A stretch of 31,355 nt of DNA from an uncultured Eubacteriales bacterium (GTDB lineage: Bacteria > Bacillota > Clostridia > Oscillospirales > Acutalibacteraceae): assembly GCA_910577755.1 (NCBI GenBank), contig CAJTNL010000017.1, positions 1 through 31,355 on the forward strand. The letters run 5' to 3'. The position numbers and the translations under genes were made by a program. The notes under the pieces are model-generated. The model was not told where the DNA came from and searched no databases. It was given only the letters and a program-made list of their open reading frames with translations. This document shows, piece after piece, positions 7,666 to 16,133 of the stretch; position 1 is the first letter of the stretch; every line of letters starts with the position of its first letter.

Positions 7666-7714
7666 AGGAACAGTAAAATGCATATGAGAAAGTTTACGTG
7701 GAATATTTTAATAG

Positions 7715-7758
7715 AACAAAAGCACGATACTCTTCCCCCTGTATCGTGCTTTTGTTTT
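7715..7758 (+). terminator. Strong terminator before pst operon
   Basis: A perfect 16-bp stem, AACAAAAGCACGATAC with its complement (7715-7730 and 7741-7756), has a 10-nt C/T-rich loop and a T-rich 3' arm. It insulates the pst operon from the small gene upstream. Confidence 0.85.
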
Positions 7759-7816
7759 CGTTTATTATGTACAGTGTTTTTTGCAGAGTACCCGTAAAAA
7801 TCTGCCGTCAAAATTT

Positions 7817-7869
7817 TTAAAACTTTCTTAACGGGATTTAACATAGATTTAACATTGTATGCTTACAAT
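7817..7869 (+). promoter_or_regulatory. Pho box array and -10 of the pst operon
   Basis: TTAACA-like words recur with a helical-turn period: TTAAAA (7817), TTAACG (7828), TTAACA (7838), TTAACA (7849) and a degraded CTTACA (7862). Spacings are 11, 10, 11 and about 13. Direct repeats of TT(A/C)ACA every 11 bp are the known binding sites of Bacillus PhoP. A TACAAT -10 lies at 7864-7869, so the repeats cover the -35 position, as in PhoP-activated promoters with a poor -35. The repeats sit 41 nt before pstS. The regulator is encoded seven genes downstream, which suggests autoregulation through the operon. Confidence 0.75.
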
Positions 7870-7909
7870 AAAAGAAATATTTATTTTATGAAACTGGAGG
7901 TTAACGAGG

Positions 7910-8770
7910 ATGCACAAGCTTTTATCCCTGCTTGCCGTATTTCTGTTTGCAGCGGGCGTTGTTTTATTAACAGGCTGCGGTCCTGAAATTACGGGTGTAA
8001 AATTACCTGACCGCCAGAGTGACAGTACAGCAATTGCGGGAAAATTGACTTTAAATGGTTCTACTTCTATGACGAAAATTTGTCAGGCTTTGGGGGAGAC
8101 TTTTAGCGAGCGTTATCCTGAAGTTTCAGTTGAAAAAAGCGGTACGGGCTCTGGTGATGCTCCTAATTCGGTACGTTCCGGTATTGCCATGATAGGAGAT
8201 TTATCCAGATATTTAAAAGATAGCGAAAATCCTGATGACTTTGAGATTAAGAAAATTGCAATTGATGGTATTGCTATTGCTGTTCATAAAAATAATTCAG
8301 TTCAAAATCTCTCAACAGAACAGGTTACAAAAATTTTTTCCGGTGAAATTAAAAATTGGAGTGAGTTAGGAGGAGTTGATCTTCCCATTACTACCTTGGG
8401 CAGAGAAGCAGCCTCGGGCACAAGAGATGGCTTTGAGTCTATTTTTCATTTGCAATCTCCAATATATGCTGCAGAGCTTTCTTCTACAGGAGAAATTGTG
8501 ACCAAAGTTGCAAGTGATGATTCAGCCATTGGTTATATTTCTTTAGAATCTCTTAATGACAATGTGGTTGCTTGTAAAATTGATGGTGCTGAGGCGACTA
8601 AAGAAAATATTATAAACGGTACCTATACTGTACAAAGACCATTTTTGCAAATTTATAAAAAAGGGACAGACAGTGCATTAATTAATGCATGGTTTGCTTA
8701 TATTTATTCGCCGGATGGACAAAAGGTAATTGAGGAAATTGGCTTGATCGGCGTACCGAATGATATATAA
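7910..8770 (+). CDS. pstS: Phosphate-binding lipoprotein PstS
   Basis: This is a 286-aa solute-binding protein for inorganic phosphate, the extracellular part of the Pst ABC importer. It has a lipoprotein signal with lipobox LTGC (Cys23). Phosphate-binding elements follow: GSTSM (50-54), SGTGSGDA (77-84), and GREAASGTRDGFE (164-176), with Arg165, Ser169, Thr171, Arg172 and Asp173 typical of the family. The domain matches the usual PBP_like family length. The ATG is preceded by GGAGG and GAGG motifs. It is the first gene of the pst operon, 41 nt after the Pho box region. No missing key residue is seen. Confidence 0.95.
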   Translation: MHKLLSLLAVFLFAAGVVLLTGCGPEITGVKLPDRQSDSTAIAGKLTLNGSTSMTKICQALGETFSERYPEVSVEKSGTGSGDAPNSVRSGIAMIGDLSRYLKDSENPDDFEIKKIAIDGIAIAVHKNNSVQNLSTEQVTKIFSGEIKNWSELGGVDLPITTLGREAASGTRDGFESIFHLQSPIYAAELSSTGEIVTKVASDDSAIGYISLESLNDNVVACKIDGAEATKENIINGTYTVQRPFLQIYKKGTDSALINAWFAYIYSPDGQKVIEEIGLIGVPNDI

Positions 8771-8814
8771 AGCTGTTTTGCCCAGCATGACAGATAAAGG
8801 GATTGAGTGAAGAT

Positions 8815-10167
8815 ATGGGTATTTTAATGAATAATCTTTCCACACAGCAAAGACTAAAAAAAATAAACTGGATTAAGCGTATCGTTGCGATGATATTTGG
8901 CGTCGGTTCTGTGGCGATGTTTTTTCTGCCGTATGTACAGTTTATATTTCAGGATACAAGATATGTGACAACAGGACTGGATTTGTTAATTGCAAGCGGG
9001 TTTCGTGTGGAAACAGAAGCAGTCAGTGCATTGGTTGGGATTCCTGTTTTGATCAGGATTTCGGTCATAACAGGTGCGGTGTTCGCACTGTCAGGCGTGG
9101 CGTTGGTTTTTTTTCAAAGGCCGGTTTTGGCAGGTGTTTCTTTTATGATCTCTTCTTTTACGCCTTTGTTGGTTTTAATTTCGACCTCCGGTATTCAGAC
9201 TGACGTTATAGCGCTGAATATTAGTAATGTTAAGGTAGGCTATATGGTTCCGTTTGTCTATGTTTTGATATCAGGATTAGTTTGCGCTGTGCTTTCGTTG
9301 TCCACCCAGGGTACAGAGAAACTGGCAAAGGCGGTTTTTTTAACCTTTTCCTGCGTTTCGATTGCAGCAGTATTGACTATTACCGTTTATATTTTTTCAG
9401 CTGGTATTCCTGCAATGGCGCAAATTGGTGTTTTTCGGTTTTTGTTCGGCGCTGAATGGAACGCTTCTTCTGGTCAATTTGGTATTTTGGCTTTGATTTT
9501 GGCTTCCATTTGCGGCACGGTTGGCGCAATTATTATCGGGGTGCCGATCGGTATTTTGACCGCTGTGTTTTTAACTGAAATTGCAAAGCCGAGAGTGGCG
9601 AAAATGATTCATCCTGCCATTGAATTGCTTGCCGGTATTCCTTCTGTTGTATACGGTTTTTTTGGTATGTTGGTAATTGTACCTGCTATTCGCAGCGTGT
9701 TTCCCGGACAAACTATTGGAGACAGTTTGCTTGCGGCTATCATCATTCTTGCTATTATGGTTATACCAACCATTGTGAATGTGACGGAAAACGCACTGCG
9801 TGCTGTACCTAATTCGTACAGAGAAGCTTCTCTCGGTTTGGGAGCAACGCCTGTTAGAACTATTTTTAAAGTAACGATTCCAGCGGCAAGATCCAGTATT
9901 TTATCGGGCGTTATTTTAGGTGTTGGCAGAGCGATTGGCGAAACCATGGCGGTTATTATGGTTGCTGGTAACGTTGCCAATATGCCTACATTGTTGGGGA
10001 CTACTAGATTTTTAACAACAGGCATTGCTATGGAGATGTCTTATGCATCGGGGCTGCATCGTCAGGCATTGTTTGCAATCGGTTTGGTTCTGTTTATCTT
10101 CATTATGATTGTCAACATTTCATTTACTTTGATTTCAAGAAAGGGGGCGAAGGTCAATGTTCGATAA
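8815..10167 (+). CDS. pstC: Phosphate permease PstC with N-terminal membrane extension
   Basis: This is the membrane permease half of the Pst transporter. The ATG at 8815 gives 450 aa. An in-frame TTG at 8803 is possible but sits only 1-2 nt from the AAAGGGA motif, so the start is uncertain. The PstC core occupies roughly residues 170-450, with the permease EAA-type loop REASLGLGATPVRTIFKVTIP and the GRAIGETMAVIMVAGN block. Usual PstC proteins are about 300 aa. Here the first 165 residues add about four hydrophobic segments: one at residues 22-45 with FFLPYVQF, then TTGLDLLIASG, then segments near 77-100, 105-125 and 145-162. This resembles stand-alone four-helix membrane proteins with an FLPY...TGLDLL pattern in clostridia. 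It overlaps pstA by 11 nt. Confidence 0.9.
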   Translation: MGILMNNLSTQQRLKKINWIKRIVAMIFGVGSVAMFFLPYVQFIFQDTRYVTTGLDLLIASGFRVETEAVSALVGIPVLIRISVITGAVFALSGVALVFFQRPVLAGVSFMISSFTPLLVLISTSGIQTDVIALNISNVKVGYMVPFVYVLISGLVCAVLSLSTQGTEKLAKAVFLTFSCVSIAAVLTITVYIFSAGIPAMAQIGVFRFLFGAEWNASSGQFGILALILASICGTVGAIIIGVPIGILTAVFLTEIAKPRVAKMIHPAIELLAGIPSVVYGFFGMLVIVPAIRSVFPGQTIGDSLLAAIIILAIMVIPTIVNVTENALRAVPNSYREASLGLGATPVRTIFKVTIPAARSSILSGVILGVGRAIGETMAVIMVAGNVANMPTLLGTTRFLTTGIAMEMSYASGLHRQALFAIGLVLFIFIMIVNISFTLISRKGAKVNVR

Positions 10168-11083
10168 TACTTCTGTTGTGTCTGTTGATAAAAACCAAAA
10201 TATTCAACCGAAAAAACATCAATCTTTATATCAAAAGAAAAAGCATACCTTTGATATTGTATTAAGAATTATTATTTATACCGCTACTGCTGTTACATTG
10301 ATTACTTTGGTGGGAATTATAGGTTATATCTTATGGAATGGAATTCCTCATATTACTTGGTCGTTTCTTTCATCGCCCTATTCTGAAACGAGAGATTCGA
10401 TGAAGGGGATTTTACCTATGATCATCAATACTTTGTATATTGTTGTTATTACCCTGCTGATTTCTGCTCCGATTGGTATTTCATCGGCTATTTATCTTAC
10501 CCAATATGCCAAACAGGGTAAGCTAGTTCGAGTGATTCGGTTTACAACAGAAGTGCTTTCTGGTATTCCGTCTATTTTGTTTGGTCTGTTTGGATATACG
10601 GTTTTTTGCATTCTGTTCCGTTTGCAGACTTCTATTCTAGCTGGATGCTTAACTATGGCGCTTTGCGTATTGCCCACTATTATTCGTACCACGGAGGAGT
10701 CTTTGTTAGCGGTGCCAGGGTCTTATAAAGAGGGGGCAATGGCATTGGGCGCTGGTAAATTTCGCGTAATTATAGGGATTGTACTGCCATGCGCTATGCC
10801 CGGCGTTTTAACAGCTGTAATATTGGCTATGGGACGTATTGTAGGTGAATCTGCTGCTTTGCTTTTTACCTCCGGTTTATCGTATAATATGCCAAATGGA
10901 TTTTTCAGCCAAATTATGTCTAGTGGTAGAACTCTAACCTTACATTTATATCAGACTGCCAGAGAAGCAGCTTCGCCAAATGCACTGAATGTAGCGTTTG
11001 CCACTGCCTCAGTTTTGCTTATTTTAATTTTTGTACTCAATCGTTTAGCAAGTTTGCTTTCTAAGATACTAAAGAAAGGATAA
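10157..11083 (+). CDS. pstA: Phosphate permease PstA
   Basis: This is a 308-aa second permease subunit of the Pst importer. About six membrane segments follow a basic, Lys/Gln-rich cytoplasmic N terminus of about 25 residues. Family features include an SEVLSGIPSILFGLFGY-type loop (TTEVLSGIPSILFG here), the coupling loop EGAMALGAGKFRVIIGIVLPCAMPG that contacts PstB, and GRIVGESAALLFTSG. The start lies inside the pstC end (11-nt overlap) behind a purine-rich GGGGGCGAAGG stretch, which suggests translational coupling and equal subunit amounts. Length is normal and no anomalies are seen. Confidence 0.95.
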   Translation: MFDNTSVVSVDKNQNIQPKKHQSLYQKKKHTFDIVLRIIIYTATAVTLITLVGIIGYILWNGIPHITWSFLSSPYSETRDSMKGILPMIINTLYIVVITLLISAPIGISSAIYLTQYAKQGKLVRVIRFTTEVLSGIPSILFGLFGYTVFCILFRLQTSILAGCLTMALCVLPTIIRTTEESLLAVPGSYKEGAMALGAGKFRVIIGIVLPCAMPGVLTAVILAMGRIVGESAALLFTSGLSYNMPNGFFSQIMSSGRTLTLHLYQTAREAASPNALNVAFATASVLLILIFVLNRLASLLSKILKKG

Positions 11084-11088
11084 TTGAC

Positions 11089-11865
11089 ATGAATACAACT
11101 GATTTTAATCATAATGCAAAAGTGTCAATTCAAAATTTAAATTTGTATTATGGTGATTTTCACGCCCTAAAAGGGTTAAATATTGATATTCCTGCCAATA
11201 AAGTTACTGCATTTATTGGTCCCTCTGGCTGCGGTAAATCTACTTGTTTGAAAACGCTCAATCGTATGAACGATTTGGTAGATGGTTGTAAAATTACCGG
11301 TAAAATTACCATTGATGGCGAAGATATTTATGACCCGCGTACAGACGTTAACTTGCTGAGAAAACGTGCCGGTATGGTATTTCAGAAAGCCAATCCTTTT
11401 CCAATGACTATTTATGATAATATTGCTTATGGTCCAAGGGTTCACGGTGTTAAAGCGAAAGGTAAGCTTGATGAGATTGTGGAAAGATCTTTGCGCAGCG
11501 CTGCTCTTTGGGATGAGGTTAAGGATCGTTTGAAAAAATCTGCTTTAGGTATGTCCGGAGGTCAACAGCAGCGGCTGTGTATTGCCCGGGCCCTGGCCGT
11601 TGAGCCTGATGTCATCCTCATGGACGAACCCACCTCTGCACTGGATCCAATTTCCACTCTTAAAATTGAAGATTTAATGGATGATCTGCGTGAAAAATAT
11701 ACGGTTATTATTGTGACACATAATATGCAGCAAGCTGCACGTATTGCAGATAAAACTGCTTTTTTCTTATCAGGTGAAATTGTAGAATATACAGATACGC
11801 TTACAATGTTCAATAACCCTAAAGACGAACGTACAGAGCGGTATATTACAGGACGTTTTGGTTGA
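11089..11865 (+). CDS. pstB: Phosphate importer ATPase PstB
   Basis: This is a 258-aa ABC ATPase that powers PstCA. It has Walker A GPSGCGKST (44-52), a Q-loop VFQKANPFPMTIYDN (98-111), signature MSGGQQQR (155-162), Walker B VILMDE (175-180), D-loop SALDP and switch His211. PstB-specific features are the LNRMNDL segment after Walker A and the GYPRVHG-like region (YGPRVHG). It begins 5 nt after pstA with AAAGGA 8 nt before the ATG, so it is cotranscribed. All catalytic residues are present. Confidence 0.97.
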   Translation: MNTTDFNHNAKVSIQNLNLYYGDFHALKGLNIDIPANKVTAFIGPSGCGKSTCLKTLNRMNDLVDGCKITGKITIDGEDIYDPRTDVNLLRKRAGMVFQKANPFPMTIYDNIAYGPRVHGVKAKGKLDEIVERSLRSAALWDEVKDRLKKSALGMSGGQQQRLCIARALAVEPDVILMDEPTSALDPISTLKIEDLMDDLREKYTVIIVTHNMQQAARIADKTAFFLSGEIVEYTDTLTMFNNPKDERTERYITGRFG

Positions 11866-11955
11866 TGATTATTTACAATGTAATGTAAAAATGTTAGGAT
11901 TAGCTTAAGTATCCTGATTGAAACAGATTATTTTCATAGTAAGGAGGTTATCAAT

Positions 11956-12660
11956 ATGACAAGAAGATTATTTGATCGAGAGCTGGAAGAATTGGTAAGG
12001 GAAATGACTGATTTGGGTAATACAGTTGACGATAGAATAGAAAAAACCATTGATTGTTTGCGTACGGTGGATCTTGAAAAAGCGAGGTATGTAGCGGAGC
12101 ATGACCAGGAAATTAACCGAAAAGAGCATAAGATTGAAATTCTTTGCTTGAATTTAATTGCGTTGCAGCAGCCAATTGCTAAAGATTTACGCATGATTGC
12201 GGCATGCCTTAAAATTTTGACGGATATAGAGCGGGAGGGAGACCAATGTGCCGATATCTGTGAGATTGTAAGCACAGGTCAGGTATCTGGTAACAGTTTG
12301 ATTGTGGCTAAAATTATTCAGATGATGGAGGCTGCCCGCGATATGTTTCGGAGGGCTATGGACGTATTTATCAGCCGTGACGTTGAGCAGGCTCGTGATA
12401 TTTGTCAAAGCGATGATTATGTGGATAATTTATTCTCTAAAGTTATTTTAGAAATTAGCAGTACCATAGCGCAAAGTGCAAATGTTATGGGAGAAGTGGA
12501 TCTGCTTTTAATTACAAAATATGCGGAACGTATGGCTGACCATGCGACTAACATTGCAGAATGGGTGATTTATATTGAAACAGGTGAGCATCCTGAACTG
12601 AATGATCATGAATTAACAGGTCCTTATATGTTTTCTCAAAATAATATGCAGTTGGAGTAA
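11956..12660 (+). CDS. phoU: Phosphate signalling regulator PhoU
   Basis: This is a 234-aa PhoU. The family folds as two three-helix repeats with metal-cluster E/D motifs and links PstSCAB to the PhoR kinase, damping it when phosphate is plentiful. Two similar halves are visible: about 10-115 with EHDQEINRKEHKIE and DIEREGDQCADI, and about 118-215 with the second-half motif TKYAERMADHATNIAEWV. AAGGAGG lies 7 nt before the ATG. It follows pstB after 90 nt, the largest gap in the operon, with no terminator seen. The roughly 15-residue C-terminal tail after the last helix is slightly longer than usual. Confidence 0.95.
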   Translation: MTRRLFDRELEELVREMTDLGNTVDDRIEKTIDCLRTVDLEKARYVAEHDQEINRKEHKIEILCLNLIALQQPIAKDLRMIAACLKILTDIEREGDQCADICEIVSTGQVSGNSLIVAKIIQMMEAARDMFRRAMDVFISRDVEQARDICQSDDYVDNLFSKVILEISSTIAQSANVMGEVDLLLITKYAERMADHATNIAEWVIYIETGEHPELNDHELTGPYMFSQNNMQLE

Positions 12661-12683
12661 TATAATTAGAAGGCGGTGAGTAT

Positions 12684-13394
12684 ATGGCGTTGGTTTATGT
12701 AACGGATGATGAACCGAATATTTGTCAATTAGTGGCTTTTGGATTGAAAGATGGGGGTTTTGAGACTGCCATTTTTACAGATGGAAATTCTTTGCTTGAG
12801 GCCATTGCGCACCGAAAGCCGGATGCCATTATTCTTGATTGGATGATGCCTCCGCCAGATGGCCTTACGATTTGCCGTTCTTTACGAGGTGTAAAGGCGA
12901 CTGCACGGATTCCTATTTTATTACTAACGGCCAGAGGCGCTGAAGTGGATAAAGTATTGGGATTGGAGATGGGGGCGGACGATTATATTGTAAAGCCCTT
13001 TGGTATTAAGGAAGTTTGCGCTCGTGTGCGCGCTGTACTGCGGCGTACAGAAAATCATAATTTAATTACGCAGGAAGAAACAATTTCAGGGGGAGGTATA
13101 ATGGTAGATATTGTTTCTCACACTGTAAAGAAAGGTGAACATTCTATCGAACTGACTGCAAAAGAATTTGATTTACTGGTCATACTGATGCGTAATGCAG
13201 GTCGTGTATTAACCAGGGATACTCTGTTGGATAACGTTTGGGGTGTGGAGTATTTTGGAGATACCCGTACAGTCGATGTGCATGTACGGTACTTGCGTCA
13301 GAAAATTGAAGATAATGCCGATACACCTCAGTTGTTGCAGACAGTACGCGGTGTTGGTTATAAATTTGTTGGTGAATCAGGAGGCCGATTATGA
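12684..13394 (+). CDS. phoP: OmpR/PhoB-type response regulator PhoP
   Basis: This is a 236-aa DNA-binding regulator of the phosphate response. The receiver domain (1-120) has the acidic pair Asp8/Asp9, phosphoacceptor Asp52 (IILDWMMP), Thr82 and Lys104. The winged-helix output domain (about 135-232) carries the typical LTAKEFDLL, RVLTRDTLLDNVWG and RTVDVHVRYLRQKIE motifs ending in VRGVGYKF. GGCGGTGAG precedes the ATG. It sits 23 nt after phoU and overlaps phoR by 4 nt (ATGA). From its position with PstSCAB/PhoU I infer it is the PhoB/PhoP regulator and that it binds the TTAACA repeats upstream of pstS. Confidence 0.92.
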   Translation: MALVYVTDDEPNICQLVAFGLKDGGFETAIFTDGNSLLEAIAHRKPDAIILDWMMPPPDGLTICRSLRGVKATARIPILLLTARGAEVDKVLGLEMGADDYIVKPFGIKEVCARVRAVLRRTENHNLITQEETISGGGIMVDIVSHTVKKGEHSIELTAKEFDLLVILMRNAGRVLTRDTLLDNVWGVEYFGDTRTVDVHVRYLRQKIEDNADTPQLLQTVRGVGYKFVGESGGRL

Positions 13395-14809
13395 GAAAAC
13401 GCTTGATGGCAGGTACAGCAGCGGTTATCATAATCGGTTTTTTCGCCGCGTTTGCACTGGCTGCAAAATTAATACAGGATCAATATTTTTTAAGCGTGAC
13501 ATTACCTGCAGAAGAACTGAACCATGCCGTGGTAATGGTATGGTTTTACATGATGATAGCCAGCACATTAGGGAGTGCTTTAGTTATGCTAATAGTTTGG
13601 CTGGTTTGTAACCGTATACTAAAACCGTTGAAAAAATTGTCAGATATTTCGTTAGAATTAGCAGAAGGCGATTATACCAGTCGTGCAGAAGATAAAGATA
13701 TAGATGAAATTGGAGCCTTAGCCCGTACTTTTCATCTTTTGGAAGAGAAAACCCAGTATGCCATTGAGGAAATGAAAAGCAAACAGTGCCAGTTGGAAGG
13801 TGTTTTACAAGTTATGAACGACGGAGTATTGGCGGTCAATTCTGAAAATATTGTGTTGTTTGTCAATAACAGCGCCAAGGACATGCTGGGTATTGCCTCC
13901 TTACAAACTAATAAGGCATTGGAAGGTAGTTTGCTGGTCCGTAAAGTTGCTGCTTTTATGAGACAGGCATTACAGGAACAAAAAACGGTGACTGATACAG
14001 CGGTATCATCGGTAAACTTGCAGGGAGAGCGTATTTTAACTGTTTATGCTACACCGATTCAAAATAATAACGAGGCCGCAGCATTGGCTGTGATTGCAGA
14101 CGTTACCCATATTAGTCAGTTAGAGCAGTTGCGCAGCGAGTTTGTTGCCAATGTTACACATGAATTAAAAACACCGTTGACATCTATTCGAGGCAGTATT
14201 GAGTTGCTCAAAAGCGTTGATCGTGATAAAGAAACACGCCGCTATTTTTATGATGTATTAGATATTGAGGCAGAACGGCTACACCATTTAATTGAGGATA
14301 TGCTTGTGTTATCGCAGATTGAACATGCAAAACCGGAGCAAACGGATCAAAAATGCGATGTGGCCGAGGAAATTCGTCAAACGGTTGCTCGATTATCGTC
14401 GATTGCGGAAAAAGAACATATTACACTGCATACTTATTTACAGAACAGTATTTTTGTAGCTTGCTCTCCGACACGATTGCAGCAAATGCTTGGTAATTTG
14501 ATTGAAAATGCTATTAAATATAATCAACCTAATGGTTCGGTGACAATTTTTGCAGAAGAGTTTAGACAAATGGCAGTGATTCGCATACAGGATACTGGTA
14601 TTGGCATTGAAGAAGAGCATTTTGGCAGATTATTTGAGCGTTTTTATCGTGTAGATGCCAGCCGTTCTCGCTTTATTGGAGGAACAGGATTAGGGTTATC
14701 GATTGTGAAGCATTTGGCAGTACTGTATGGCGGTGAGGTCAGCGTTGAAAGTACTGTCGGTATTGGTTCTATTTTTACTGTTCGTTTACCATTGATGCTG
14801 GCAGGGTAG
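13391..14809 (+). CDS. phoR: Phosphate sensor histidine kinase PhoR
   Basis: This is a 472-aa membrane sensor kinase. Two membrane segments (about 8-27 and 47-73) enclose only about 20 extracellular residues, so it has no classical external sensor domain. Then follow HAMP (about 74-125), PAS (about 132-240), HisKA with His257 in FVANVTHELKTPLTS, and the ATPase domain with N-box NLIENAIKYN, G1 DTGIGI, F-box LFERFYRVD and G2 GGTGLGLSIV. All catalytic elements are present. The short loop fits a kinase that reads phosphate through PstSCAB-PhoU. Translation is coupled to phoP by the ATGA overlap. This is the last gene of the operon, and no obvious terminator was found directly after it. Confidence 0.93.
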   Translation: MRKRLMAGTAAVIIIGFFAAFALAAKLIQDQYFLSVTLPAEELNHAVVMVWFYMMIASTLGSALVMLIVWLVCNRILKPLKKLSDISLELAEGDYTSRAEDKDIDEIGALARTFHLLEEKTQYAIEEMKSKQCQLEGVLQVMNDGVLAVNSENIVLFVNNSAKDMLGIASLQTNKALEGSLLVRKVAAFMRQALQEQKTVTDTAVSSVNLQGERILTVYATPIQNNNEAAALAVIADVTHISQLEQLRSEFVANVTHELKTPLTSIRGSIELLKSVDRDKETRRYFYDVLDIEAERLHHLIEDMLVLSQIEHAKPEQTDQKCDVAEEIRQTVARLSSIAEKEHITLHTYLQNSIFVACSPTRLQQMLGNLIENAIKYNQPNGSVTIFAEEFRQMAVIRIQDTGIGIEEEHFGRLFERFYRVDASRSRFIGGTGLGLSIVKHLAVLYGGEVSVESTVGIGSIFTVRLPLMLAG

Positions 14810-14849
14810 GTTAAGTTGGTATTTATAAGTTTTTTAGCTTACTGCCTGC

Positions 14850-14878
14850 TTGAAAAATTTTTTGTGTTATGATAAGAT
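14850..14878 (+). promoter_or_regulatory. Sigma-A-type promoter for the Big_2 protein gene
   Basis: TTGAAA (14850-14855) and TAAGAT (14873-14878) are separated by 17 bp and lie about 80 nt upstream of the ATG at 14957. The gene can therefore be transcribed apart from phoR. Confidence 0.5.
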
Positions 14879-14956
14879 GAACACATATTAACAGTGCGAA
14901 ATAAATGTTAAAAATCAGATCAGACAAACCGCTATTTGACTAAAAAGGAGTTGCAA

Positions 14957-15943
14957 ATGAAGAAAAAAGAAAAACAAGTCAATTCTTCACAAGAATCCGA
15001 GCCATCCCAAGGGCAAACAGATTTGGACGGACAGGAAGAACAGCGCAAAAAGAAAAAGCTGGCTGTTATTATTACAGCGATCGTTTCTGCAATTATTGTG
15101 TTGATTATCACATTGTGTTCTATATTTTTGGCAGGAGGTCAGCCGGGAAAAGATGAAGCGGGGCTTGGAACAAGCAGTGCAATAGAATCTCAAATGAACT
15201 CCGATGAAAGTGACGGTCAAGGTAATGGCAGGGGGGGCGCACAAAAACCGGTGTATATTGACCCTGATTATAATGGTATAATTAGCGGGGAAAACTTTGG
15301 CGGGCAGACCGACGCAGCTGGAGACCGTACTGATAATACTGAGACTAATAACGGCGGATTGGATGGTCAAACCGATTCCGGTACAAATGTAGGTAAAGTA
15401 ACGCTGGATTTTGTGGATAAAAAACTGCTAGTGGGTAAAACATTTACACTAACAGCTAGGGTGTTGCCTAGTCATGCAGACAATAAAAAAGTGACATGGC
15501 ACAGCAGTGACGAAACCATAGCAACTGTGAACCGTGGTGTAGTAACCGGTAAATCGGCAGGAGTTGCGGTTATTACGGCGGCAACAGAGGGCGGTCGATC
15601 TGCTTCCTGCACTGTGACAGTTCGAACCAAAACCGCTTATGATGCGCCGTATCAGCCCGATACGATTTATCAGGATATGATCGCTTATGGTACACAAAAA
15701 GGGCTGGTATTGGATACCTCCTTGACTACCAATTCAAGTGGCGTACAGTTCTATGAAGAATATACAGGAAACAGCTGGTATGAGGATGCGCCGGATTCTC
15801 TTGCTAAACGATGTACTTGGATGCTGGATAATGTTGCACAGAAAGCAGTTGACCGTACCGGCAGTGTAAACGGTTATCGTTTTCATGTAGTGCTAAATGC
15901 AGATAATAACGGGGAATACCATATTTATGTGGTGTACCGATAA
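14957..15943 (+). CDS. Membrane-anchored Big_2-domain surface protein
   Basis: This gene encodes 328 aa. The ATG at 14957 follows AAAGGAG by 6 nt; an in-frame TTG at 14936 lacks a site. A charged cytoplasmic stretch (1-34, many K/E/Q) is followed by a transmembrane helix (about 35-58). Next is a long Gly/Asp/Asn-rich low-complexity linker (60-145) and a bacterial Ig-like group 2 domain (about 147-224: VTWHSSDETIATVNRGVVTGKSAGVAVITA). The C-terminal domain of about 100 residues (230-328) I do not recognise; it ends in a beta hairpin EYHIYVVYR and contains aromatic motifs (QFYEEYTGNSWYEDAP). It is probably an externally exposed type II membrane protein binding cell wall or carbohydrate. A strong terminator follows. 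A link to phosphate limitation is not shown. Confidence 0.8.
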   Translation: MKKKEKQVNSSQESEPSQGQTDLDGQEEQRKKKKLAVIITAIVSAIIVLIITLCSIFLAGGQPGKDEAGLGTSSAIESQMNSDESDGQGNGRGGAQKPVYIDPDYNGIISGENFGGQTDAAGDRTDNTETNNGGLDGQTDSGTNVGKVTLDFVDKKLLVGKTFTLTARVLPSHADNKKVTWHSSDETIATVNRGVVTGKSAGVAVITAATEGGRSASCTVTVRTKTAYDAPYQPDTIYQDMIAYGTQKGLVLDTSLTTNSSGVQFYEEYTGNSWYEDAPDSLAKRCTWMLDNVAQKAVDRTGSVNGYRFHVVLNADNNGEYHIYVVYR

Positions 15944-15992
15944 TGTTACGGCGTTGTTTAAATGTCCTCTTACATAAAGGAAAGTTTATTTG

Positions 15993-16050
15993 AAAGTTAG
16001 AGTATTTATCATCTGTTGAGATAGATTGATAAATACTCTAACTTTTTTAT
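15993..16050 (+). terminator. Terminator after the Big_2 gene
   Basis: A perfect 19-bp stem pairs 15993-16011 with 16027-16045 around a 15-nt loop and is followed by a T run. It argues against an early start (16026) for the next gene, because that start would lie inside the hairpin. Confidence 0.85.
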
Positions 16051-16133
16051 TAATCTGCTCTGAGGAAGAAGGAGTTACAGTCATATTGTCAATACTTGGT
16101 ACATATGCTTTTCTACGGAAAGGTGTGGTCGGT

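Noticed and set aside
10492..10692. Minus-strand frames inside pstC, pstA, pstB, phoU and other long genes
   Set aside because: They are antisense shadows of well-supported genes and lack their own start signals.
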